From the NCBI RefSeq assembly GCF_017654505.1, contig NC_054553.1, positions 12,737,049 through 12,801,048 of the forward strand: a stretch of DNA of 64,000 nucleotides, in the 5' to 3' direction. The DNA is from Polyodon spathula (Eukaryota; Chordata; Actinopteri; Acipenseriformes; Polyodontidae). The notes under the pieces are model-generated. The model was given only the letters and a program-made list of their open reading frames with translations, had not been told where the DNA came from and did no database searches. Every line of letters begins with the position of its first letter. Positions within the stretch are counted from its first letter, which is position 1. A program made the translations under genes and the position numbers. This document shows, in pieces, positions 55,981-64,000 of this stretch.

Positions 55981-56568
55981 GCAGGAGCTGCCTCTGCCCC
56001 CACCACTTTCACCACCAGAAGGACGAGAGCAGGATGCTGGCGGCCCTCAGCAGCCCTTGCATATGCTGCTGAGGGGAGCATGTGGGAAAACCGTGCAGCT
56101 GCAAAGAGGGTTAACCCCAGCACCCCAGCTAGTCCTGATTCCATCACAAGTGGAGCTCCTACTGCAGGATTCATGGCCAGGGGCTCCCCTCCCGCCTGCT
56201 TTGCCTGAGGTTGCTGCCGGCTCTGCTTCGCCTGGTGTCACAGCCAGCTCTGCTTTGCCTAGGGTCGCTGCCTGTCCTACATCACCTCCCAAGGGTCCGC
56301 TGCTGCCGTCGCCTCCCGAAGGTCCGTTGTTGCTGCCACCTGGGGTCGCCGAGCTCTGTGTCGCCTAAGGACGTCTGCAGGCCATTGCTGGGGGCTTGCA
56401 TACTACTGACTGGGACTGCCATTGTGCTACGGCCTGAGTTGCCTTTTGTGGGCCATTGGAAGCCAATCTCCCCATCCCTGGAGCATAGGGAAGACTTTTG
56501 GGACTTTAAGGGGGGAGGTGGCCGTTGAGGCCATGTGTGCTGCGGCCGTTTTGGGGGGGGGGGGTGTA

Positions 56569-56612
56569 TGTGGCAAAGTGCCCACCCCTTGGTATTTATT
56601 TATTATGTTTTC

Positions 56613-56669
<57 letters not shown>

Positions 56670-57043
56670 ATTGTATTGTATTTTTATGCTGTTTGAGGCC
56701 TGGCGAAAAAGCTGCTCTTATAATGTGTAGTCGGTGGGGATGAGGTTAAGACCCCTTCCCTAGAACCCTCATGGGAATGTGGCTGGAGCCTTAAGGTGAT
56801 TATTGTATTAAATTAGATAATTAAGGCTCCAGCCACAGAATATAAAAAGACGCACTCCAGGCTTATTAGGAGGAGAGTGTCAGAGGCGAGATGTGAGTCT
56901 AAATAATCAGAAATAACAATTGCTAGACGTGCTGGTTTATTAACCAGCACTATACTTTGCTTGTGTTTTATTGTTTGTTTGTTTGTTTGGCCAATGTTCC
57001 CTTAAGTTTTTGTTTTTTAATCTTTCTAGTTATTATTTAAATA

Positions 57044-57045
<2 letters not shown>
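56569..57045 (+). mobile_element. 3' LTR of the gypsy remnant, 3' truncated
   Basis: Starts tgtggcaaagtgcccacccc just after a G-rich tract (56551-56565) that suits a polypurine tract. It contains an (ATT)n tract (56618-56665), an inverted pair tggctggagccttaa (56779) and ttaaggctccagccaca (56821), a gaatataaaaagac TATA-type box (56838) and tgctggtttattaaccagca (56930), before running into a TA microsatellite. The final CA end was not recognised. The ggctccagcc motif is also in the LTR at 4320-5196. Confidence 0.7.

Positions 57046-57108
<63 letters not shown>
57046..57108. repeat. (TA)n microsatellite
   Basis: About 31 TA units at the end of the LTR remnant. Confidence 0.95.
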
Positions 57109-57110
<2 letters not shown>

Positions 57111-57299
57111 CATATATATAGCAACTGGTTTACGTTTAAAACAACCAGACAACCAAACAAAAAACAATAAAAAGTCTACTGGGTACGTACATTCTGAATT
57201 AACAGTGAAGCTGTCAACGGTAATCAGGCTATCGTGTGAGGAGTGTTTTCTGTTTTCTAAAACGGAGTTTCCTAGTTATCACCTATTCCAGTAATATTC

Positions 57300-57480
57300 G
57301 AAGATTCGCTCCAGTTCGTAGAATCTTTCACGGTCTTAGAGCAGCGCGAAGCGTAATTCCCCTTTAAGACTGCTTTACCCCAGTGGAAGAGGGAGCCGCG
57401 TCTCCTCCTCCGTCTGACAGCGTTTACAGAGGTCCTATCAGCGCAGTAACTCCGCCTCCGCGCAAGGAAGCCAAAGGCAG
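57300..57480 (+). promoter_or_regulatory. CpG cluster, possible promoter or 5' UTR
   Basis: About 15 CpG dinucleotides lie in 180 bp (ttcgaagattcgctccagtt, agcagcgcgaagcg, gccgcgtctcc, ccgcctccgcgcaagg), in a window otherwise poor in CpG. A ccgcctccgc block is GC-box-like. The sequence is free of recognised repeats. It lies 215-400 bp upstream of a possible first coding exon. In vertebrates such clusters usually mark unmethylated promoters. No transcription start can be fixed. Confidence 0.45.
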
Positions 57481-57696
57481 CTGCTAATGTAGCCAGCAGA
57501 TTGAGACAGACAGAGAATCATTAAGCAAAACTAGGATGAACTTGTCTGAAACCTAAAAACAAACAAAAAAACCCAATCGTTTTCCTTTGTTTTTATTTTC
57601 ATGTGCGTCCGTTATTCCTTTATATATAACAGGGTTTTTCACCATATCAAAACAAAAGTGGATTAAAATTGAAGACTGGTTTACCATTCTTACAAG

Positions 57697-57741
57697 ATGC
57701 TGTTGGTTTCCCAGCGGGGAGATGCACCTCGTATGGAGCCA
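57697..57741 (+). CDS. Possible first coding exon (15 codons) ending at a splice donor
   Basis: An ATG in acaagatgc context opens a 15-codon frame, MLLVSQRGDAPRMEP, that ends in phase 0 directly before gtaagt (57742-57747), a consensus splice donor. Upstream are a ttcctttatatataacag segment (57614-57631), which could be a TATA box or a splice acceptor, and the CpG cluster. The frame stays open up to the donor, and a second in-frame ATG lies at residue 13. I do not recognise the protein and no second exon could be found in this window. A chance ATG plus donor is possible, so confidence is low. Confidence 0.35.
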
Positions 57742-58198
57742 GTAAGTTAATGGATTTTAATTGTTGCTAACAGTCTACAGTGGTTTTAATGGTCTGCCTT
57801 CCAGCCTTGTTGCAGTGTATTATCCCAAGTATTTGTTTTACGCACAGAAAGGTATGTCTGGATAAAGCGCTTCACATACCGTTTCCAGTACGGCATTTAA
57901 ACTTTTAAGTGCAAGCGTTGTGTTTGAGGTAATGTGCCTGGTCGCCTATAGCGGGACGGATCGTGTCTATCAGCGCACAGTGAATAGGTAGCAAATTAAA
58001 CCTGATCGCGTAAGACCCGAACTGCAAGTACGTTACAAATGACTGATTAACCTTCCTTCCATATCAAAGAGGAAGTTTCTTCGGGAACAGTTTTTTTTTT
58101 TTTTTTCAGTTCTTGAAACCTCAGATCGGCGGGTTTCTTTGTTATAAGACAGTCCTGCAGGGAAGGACGTCCCTTGATAGCACAGTATATCGACACAC

Positions 58199-58212
58199 TA
58201 TATATATATCAT

Positions 58213-58278
<66 letters not shown>
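58199..58278. repeat. (TA)n microsatellite
   Basis: TA tract with two small interruptions near 58210 and 58224. Confidence 0.95.
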
Positions 58279-58281
<3 letters not shown>

Positions 58282-59236
58282 TTGACTTTGAGCATCTGTG
58301 TAGTCAGCTACAATGTAAATATCAGGTTTCGCCGCTTTCATTCGTTGCACTGTTTATTGTTATTTGTATACAGACGGTAGTTAAATCGCCAGTATTAGAA
58401 GAGGTTAGACTCGGAATTCCATATGATTTCTTTGGGTAACGGATGGATGTGCGGTTGATAGAAGTCTAAGATAGAATACCTTCTAACACAGACAGTACAT
58501 GTTCCGTTTGAAAATGAATTGAGTAGGCTAATGCGAACCTTACACTAGTGAGTGGAATTTCAAATGAGATATTAGGGAAATAAATTGTAAACCCCACAGG
58601 CTCTTGCAATGACGAATAAATCGGGTTGGCTTTAATTTCGTGTGTAATTTGAATGGACACGGTTGCTGGACCCTGGGGATTGAGGAGAGGGGAAGGGGGG
58701 TGGCTGCACTGTGTAATTAAACAATTTGTGGATTCACATAGATGTTGTTTGAAATCACTTTGACACTAGTAAGTGGACACAGGCTGATTTATGCTGGATT
58801 AATGCTGACTGTCAAAGAGGCTAATAGGGTTATAGAATCGGCAACAAAACTCATTGTCTTAAAGCAGGACCATGCTTTTTTGGAAACAGCAAGTTAAAAA
58901 CGACTTGTTTTTTTTTTTCTCCCGTCTTCATGGAACGATTTGAAGTACCACGCGTCACAATTTTTGCTTAATTCTTAAGAGAAATATAAACACGTAGATG
59001 TTAGTGTGCAATGACTGTTCAACAGAAACAGAATTAATAAAGAGGCAGATACACTTGTGATTGTTTTGCTCAGACTCGAGGTGTGTGTGTAGAATGCATT
59101 CCCTTTTCTCGTTCGGGTCTCGTTTCGGCGGCTGTGGAAGTTGTCTGTGTTCAGTAAACTTTGGGCAGCTAACTACCTAGGAATGTGTCAGACGGACCAA
59201 GAATGCACACGTGACCCCTGCTTGTACGCAGCTAAA

Positions 59237-59240
<4 letters not shown>

Positions 59241-59270
<30 letters not shown>
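59241..59270. repeat. (GT)n microsatellite
   Basis: About 15 GT units. Confidence 0.95.
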
Positions 59271-59274
<4 letters not shown>

Positions 59275-59756
59275 TCGTGTTTGTTTGTTTCTTTCTTAAA
59301 ATAGTAGCTTGCTGGTAAATGTCTGTATTCACGCCTTATTTCCCCATGTGGACTGTCTGTGCCAGTTACAGTATGACATCACTTTAATGTTGCTGAATCA
59401 TTTATGCAGCATGCATTGTATTGTTGTTTTTTTAGCACATTAATTAAATGTTAGTCGTCCGACCGTCGGTTATGTACCTTGCAAATTTTTATAATACATT
59501 TTTTACTTTTTTTTTTTTTTTTTTTTTAACAACCCCAGCCCCTCACCGATGGGGGTTTCAAAGAGGACACAAGCCCACCTTTGTTTTACACAAACAGCGG
59601 GGTGTCATCCATACACTTGTTAAAGTCGGCGCAGGGAAAATGCTACCTAATCGGCTGCCAAGAGCTTCAAACGCCTTTAAGAACTGGATCTTTTGTTCTT
59701 TTTTTCCCCACAGCTGAAACAAGTGCTTTGTTTTTTAATATGTGAGTCGTTTTGTG

Positions 59757-59825
59757 CCAATAGGCAATTGGCATCACGGCTATAAAAGGGAGGCGTGTTT
59801 AGAACGCATTAGGAGCAGGTCTTCT
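59757..59825 (+). promoter_or_regulatory. CCAAT plus TATA core-promoter-like site
   Basis: ccaat (59757-59761) lies 20 bases before tataaaaggg (59781-59790), a close match to the TATA consensus. A start about 25-30 bases on would fall near 59815. A short segment then ends at aaaggtaatt (about 59838), a weak donor. It may be a genuine alternative promoter or an LTR fragment; no LTR ends were found. Confidence 0.4.
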
Positions 59826-60020
59826 AAACGGCTTTGGCTAAAGGTAATTAAAAACGCTTAGGTGCCATGTTTGTTGATGAAGGAAGGGGTCGCTCTACAG
59901 AATGGGGGATGGGACGGTTAAGTGAGAGATGTATGCAAATACAGTAGTAATAATATAATCTTAAACACAAGGCAGCAAGCGTCGCCTCAGTAGGTTAAAA
60001 ACAAAATATGTTTGCCATGA

Positions 60021-60139
<119 letters not shown>

Positions 60140-60984
60140 CGGCCACATAACATGAAGAGCTCGAATTTGCGCTTCCAAATTATGTTCTTGGACACTACAA
60201 GAATTCTCGTTCAGTACATTCCACAGCTAAATATGCAACTGCTGTAAAAGTGGAGCAAATTCTGGAATTTAGTTAGAAATTATGTTCTATAACAGAAAAT
60301 CAGATGGGGATTTCCAAAGCCGCCTTTAGTATATACAGAAATGTAGTAAGTGGCTTTTTTGTTGTATCCTGGTCAGTAACAGCGCAAGACGGCGTCAGTA
60401 TAACCTCCCAGTGCTGCAGTGTAAGGTGGTTGTACTGTATTAGGAGCATGCCTGTTTAATAGTGGCAAGCCAGTCAACAGTACGTGGAACACTAAACTGA
60501 CTCGGTAATTTAGCAGGGGCGGAAATAAGACTCCTGTTTCATAGCAGCTTAAACCATTATGTGTTTTGTTTTTTTTCCTCTGAGCTTAATTAGGCTAATA
60601 GATTCTCAAACGCAAACAGATTTCCAGTCATGTATTGAATAATTCTGCCCCTTGGCCTCAAATAGCAATGCTGACCTGGATGAGCCTCCTGAAACGGGGG
60701 CGGGAGACATTGGAAAGGACTTAATTAATAAAGATCAACTTGGGATTTATTTATTCATTCATTTGAATTATCCAGTTCAAATTGGATAATATCAGAACAA
60801 ACACTGCTTGAAATGTATTCAGTGGCAAAATTGACCATGTTCCTGTTTATTCATATAACAAATGACAATAAAAAAGATAGCATGCAAAAAAAAAAAAAAA
60901 AAAACGCTTAAACCATTCCTGAAATTAATAACACACATTCCACTGTGCATAAATGCTTGGTTGGTTCCCTGTTTATTTTACTTA

Positions 60985-61455
60985 TGAGTATGGGTCTACC
61001 TAAATCGCGATTTTGCTGAAATCGGGAAATGGAGGGGTCACCACGAAATTAACCTATTTTAGGTGCCAATGCATACCAAACAAGTGTGGAGGGGGAAAAC
61101 AAGAAACATTGTTTAAATGAACTACTGCACAACGCAAACTATGTATCTTCCTTCTGTAGATAGCCCTTTTTTTATTTCTTTGCCGTCCTGTGTGTATTGC
61201 ACTTAAAAAACAAACAAACAAACAAACAAACAAAAAGTCTGCAAATAACATTTATTGTAACAAAAAAAGAGGTTTCGTCCAATAGGTTAACATTCTTGTT
61301 TGCTATTCAAAACAAAGTTTTAATCAGCCTATTAGGGCGTCTGTACTGCTTTTCTGTGACCTGTACTGTGCAGTAGTAGGTGGGACAAAGTTAGTGCTGG
61401 GTTGTTTTGATTTAGGCTGCTAAAATCTAGTTTCCACCATTGGGGGTAAAATAGT
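60985..61455 (+). repeat. Left arm of the foldback element
   Basis: Contains an extra caaa-type tract (61205-61235) absent from the right arm, which accounts for much of the length difference. All other blocks appear in the same order in the right arm. Confidence 0.85.
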
Positions 61456-61794
61456 AGATATCTCACTTCAGCCTGCTTTTCCAACTGCAAAAAAGTAAAA
61501 AGCAGGTTGAAGCGAGGTGTCTGTACTAGATCCTTGTAGTACTGGTTTAACTTGCCGAAATGAATACTTTTTTTCTGGATTGACTTTCCAGTTTGGTTTC
61601 TGAAAGCTGTTTATTTTACATTTTGTTCAGCAGCATCTGTAGTAGCCTTTGTGTTATTCTGAAGCTAAATAGCGATCAATCGTATTTTCTCCAAAGACAC
61701 ATTAAGATATGCAAAACAGTTGTCTCCATCTGCATGTACAGTTTCTTTGGGAAATATCTTGACACAATCAATCACCAAAATATACTTGCTTTTT

Positions 61795-62028
61795 TTGATT
61801 TGTCATCCATTTGTACTATTTTACCCCCAATGCTGAAAACTAGATTTTGGCAGCCTAAATCAAAACAATGCAGCACTAACTTTGTCCCACCCCTTACTAA
61901 ACAGTCAGTCACAGAAAATCAGTACAGACGCACCGATAGGCTGATTAAAACTTTGTTGTCATTTGAATAGTAAACAAGAACATTAATTGCAATGGACACT
62001 GGACGGTGAAGTAATAAAAAAAGGCCTA
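61795..62028 (-). repeat. Inner part of right arm of the foldback element
   Basis: Inverted copy of about 61160-61455. Its outer end, ggccta at 62023-62028, continues after the Tc1 insertion at 63392 with tctgcagaaggaag, matching cttccttctgtagatagccc of the left arm across the junction. Confidence 0.85.
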
Positions 62029-62414
62029 CAGTGCCTATAGAAAGCCTACACCCCCTTTCAAAATTTTCACCTTTTGTTGCCTTATAGCCTGGAATTAAAT
62101 TGCATTATTTTATTTTTTTATTCATTTATCTACACATCCTTCCCTACAACTTCCAAGTGAAAAAAAATTCTAGAAATTTGTAGAAAAGTAATTAAAAATA
62201 AAAACTGAAATAGCTTGGTTGGATGAGTGTCCACCCCCTTGTAATAGCAATCGTAAATTAGCTCAGATGTAACCAGTTGCCTTCAAAATCACACACCAAG
62301 TTAAGTGGCCTCCACCAGTGTTAAATTGTAGTGATCCACATGATTCCAGGATAAATTCAACAGTTCCTTAGGTTCCCTCCGCTGGGTAGTGCATTTCAAA
62401 GCAAAGACTCAACC

Positions 62415-63217
62415 ATGAGCACCAAGCGCTTTCAAAAGAACTCTGGGATAAAGTTGCTGAAAGGCACAGATCAGGGGATGGGTATAAAAAGTATAAAAGG
62501 CCTTGAATAACCCTTGGAGCACGGTCAAGACGATTACTAAGAAGTGGAAGGTGTATGGCACCACCAAGACCCTGCCTAGATCAGGCCATCCCTCCAAACT
62601 GGATGACCGAGCAAGAAGGAGACTGATCAGAGGCCAATGGCAACTTTGCAAGTGCTACAGGCTTTTATGGCCAAGACTAGTCAAAGTCTTGCGACAACAA
62701 TACCCAAGCACTCCACAAATCTGGCCTGTATGGTAGGGTAGCAAGAAGGAAGCCATTACTCAAGAAGGCCCACCTTGAATCTCATTTGAAGTATGCAAAA
62801 AAACACTCAGGAGATTCTGTAGCCATGTGGCAAAAAGTTTTGTGGTGTGATGAAACTAAAATGGAACTTTTTGGCCTAAATGCAAAGTGTTATGTTTGGT
62901 GCAAACCCAACACAGCGGATCACCCAAAGAACACCATCGCTACTGTGAATCATGTTGGTGGCAGCTTCATGTTATGGGGATGTTTCTCATCGGCAGGGAC
63001 TGGGGCACTTGTCAGGATAGAAGGGAAAATGAATGGAGCAAAGTACAGAGAAGTCCTTGAGGAAAACCTGCTGCCCTCTGCAAGAAAGCTGAAATTGGGA
63101 TGAACGTTCACCTTTCAGCATGACAACCACTCAAAGCACACAGCCAAAGATACACTGGAGTGGCTAAGTAATAAAAAGGTAAATGTCCTTGAGTGGCCCA
63201 GTCAGAGCCCCGACCTA
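62415..63217 (+). pseudogene. Tc1 transposase, C-terminally truncated and frameshifted
   Basis: From the ATG at 62415 the gene starts MSTKRFQKNSG, then a frame change leads to NNPWSTVKTITKKWKVYGTT (HTH) and SGHPSKLDDRARR. After another change, [20 protein letters not shown] carries the first catalytic Asp, [18 protein letters not shown] and [20 protein letters not shown] follow, and a stop lies near 63101. The second Asp lies in [11 protein letters not shown], where the usual NDPKH is changed. The gene ends at SQSPDL, where a TA repeat replaces the catalytic Glu and the C-terminus. Confidence 0.9.
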
Positions 63218-63234
63218 TATATATATATATATAT
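63217..63234. repeat. Short (TA)n tract at a transposase deletion point
   Basis: Nine TA units mark the point where the transposase C-terminal part is missing. Confidence 0.9.
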
Positions 63235-63579
63235 AATTTCCTTCAATAAAACCTTTCTTTCCCTTAACAGTGTGGGGTGTGGGTATGTAAGTGGAAAAAA
63301 AATCCTCATTTAAATGCATGAAATTCTGAGGCACTGACACAACAAAATGTGAAAAAAAGTAAAATGGGGTATAGACTTTGTATAGGCACTGTATCTGCAG
63401 AAGGAAGATATGTAGTTTGCGTCATTTGCATTGTGCAGTAGTTCCTTTAAACAAGTTTTTTTTTTCCTCTCCGTACTTGTTCAGTATGCATTGGCCCCTA
63501 AAAGAGGTTAATTTCGCTGTGACCCCTCATTTTCACTATTTCCGCGTAATCACGATTGAGGTAGACCCCTATCTTTAAT

Positions 63580-64000
63580 AAATGGCAGCACTCTGTTTTA
63601 GTAAGGAAGCAAGTACCACTATTGTTAGCCTTTATAGTGTTCTTTATAGTGTTCTACTTGTTTATTGTTTAAACAGGTCAGTGAAATGTCAGCGAAATCC
63701 AAATTTTATTCTGCCACCTACCTGTGAATAATACATAAATTTACTGCAGTTTAAGTAGACTCTTTATTATGAGGTTTCTTTTCGTGATATGGTTCAAATT
63801 AACGATTATTACAACATGAAGAACCCACGATGAATCGAGTTTAATTCAATTTGTGGTTTAAAGTGGAATGAGTTGGACTGCTCTGCAGTTGGAGTGTTAT
63901 TGCGTTCGTGCAACTCAGATAGCAAATATTACATTTTTTTTTTTAGTAAGTGGACAGTTTAAAGTGAAGACAAACCTCCACAGTTTGCTAATGAAGATGT
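63580..64000. other. No gene supported
   Basis: AT-rich DNA after the foldback element. A tctttatagtgttc phrase is nearly repeated at 63632-63655. No exon seen. Confidence 0.45.

Larger units (their letters stand above)
55096..56565 (+). pseudogene. Gypsy Gag remnant with zinc knuckle and repeat blocks
   Basis: The frame holds six to seven copies of a seven-residue unit (LEDLLSG/LENLLDG), then DQGWCLACRVYGHTVVVCPF, a CX2CX4HX4C zinc knuckle. An acidic stretch (EEEEEP) and a basic one (RRSRKRRGRG) follow, before a stop at 55395. In another frame CPGCGAYGYTLAYGHPC looks like a second, degenerate knuckle. The region GEPEHPAPRRG corresponds to the ten-residue repeat of the minus-strand copy. From 55690 a 16-residue repeat with the core LPLPPPPPP and GAEQQE is present in the frame starting at 55706. 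At least three frames are involved, so the gene is dead. Pol is absent: gag runs into a purine-rich tract and then the 3' LTR. Confidence 0.75.
57750..59750. other. Probable intron or upstream DNA; no further exon supported
   Basis: This stretch is richer in CpG than most of the window and free of recognised mobile elements, as expected near a gene start. A TA microsatellite (58199-58278) and GT tract (59241-59270) are present. A strong-looking acceptor (tctttttttccccacag near 59712) is not followed by a usable open frame. Confidence 0.4.
62029..63391 (+). mobile_element. Tc1-like transposon inside the foldback right arm
   Basis: Left end cagtgcctatagaaagccta, right end tatagactttgtataggcactg in inverted form, TA on both sides (62027-62028, 63392-63393). 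About 1.36 kb. The gene inside is broken and its 3' part is replaced by a short TA tract (63217-63234). The cagtgcctatag...ccccct ends mark a different subfamily from the cagtgccttgcaaaag elements at 27 and 30 kb. Confidence 0.92.
60985..63575. mobile_element. Foldback (long inverted repeat) element, split by a Tc1 insertion
   Basis: The left arm runs about 60985-61455. The right arm is its inverted copy in two pieces, 63392-63575 and 61795-62028, because a Tc1 element sits between them. Outer ends are gggtctacctaaatcgcgat on the left and, inverted, ggggtctacctcaatcgtga on the right. Inner matches include aactactgcacaacgcaaac, cttccttctgtagata, tttaatcagcctat, gtgggacaaagttagtgctg and attgggggtaaaatagta. 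Arms are about 80-85 percent alike by eye. The loop (61456-61794) has no coding capacity. Without the Tc1 the element is about 1.2 kb. Class unknown; the target duplication could not be fixed. Confidence 0.85.

Noticed and set aside
55618..56208. 196-codon Ala/Ser/Thr/Arg repeat protein
   Set aside because: Alternative frame of the 48-bp gag repeat. The proline-rich frame fits the homologous minus-strand element better.
59448..59717. Coding exon of 89 codons after a T run
   Set aside because: Frame contains a T-run-derived poly-Phe stretch, and the acceptor near 59712 is not followed by an open frame.

Overview
This window is AT-rich, intron- or intergenic-like vertebrate DNA, most probably from a ray-finned fish. 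The evidence is the repeat content: at least four Tc1-type transposons of the fish kind, Ty3/gypsy elements of the Gmr1-like kind (integrase placed before reverse transcriptase), tRNA-headed SINE-like repeats, palindromic MITE-like elements, and very many long TA, TC, CA and TTC microsatellites. A non-teleost such as a sturgeon is a guess I cannot test here. There are no bacterial operons, no CRISPR array, no rRNA and no free-standing tRNA gene. I found no intact protein-coding gene. Almost every long open frame is either simple-sequence DNA or a broken transposon gene.

Layout. 1-12.4 kb: unique DNA with a dead Tc1 element (2000-3376), a solo LTR with an exact 5-bp target duplication that carries a hexamer minisatellite (4320-5196), a Myb/SANT-like exon relic (7268-7618) and small dispersed repeats. 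12.4-26 kb: a solo LTR (12461-13064), a GA-rich interspersed repeat (14.5-15.4 kb), a palindromic element with a telomere-like core (15.46-15.75 kb), a run of 32 G, SINE-like copies and microsatellites. 26-33 kb: two minus-strand Tc1 elements (27336-28550 and 30191-31772) among TA tracts, and two copies of an LTR-like repeat. 33-37 kb: unique, no gene seen.

37.3-44.1 kb is a nest of Ty3/gypsy DNA. A minus-strand element (3' LTR 37280-37876, polypurine tract, repeat-rich gag region, primer-binding site, truncated 5' LTR to about 40640) is split by a plus-strand solo LTR (39110-39711). It abuts a plus-strand pol fragment in the order protease edge, integrase, reverse transcriptase (40640-43001), then two LTRs in opposite orientation (43002-44075). 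44-55 kb is mostly unique DNA with a TTC tract, a near-perfect hairpin repeat, a Tc1-derived MITE and a 290-bp pyrimidine tract. 55.06-57.05 kb is a pol-less gypsy remnant: gag with a zinc knuckle and two in-frame tandem-repeat blocks, then a 3' LTR.

57.3-60 kb is the only part that looks like the start of a host gene: a CpG cluster, then a possible first coding exon ending in a GTAAGT donor (57697-57741), and further on a CCAAT/TATA pair (59757-59790). If real, the rest of the gene lies beyond 64 kb or within long introns to the right. 60.98-63.58 kb is a long inverted-repeat (foldback) element whose right arm was later split by a fourth Tc1 element.

I see no cooperating gene system; the content is a stratified record of transposition. 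The most notable observations are the integrase-before-RT pol order, the foldback element with its dated Tc1 insertion, the tandem-repeat growth inside gag and inside an LTR, and the possible promoter and first exon.
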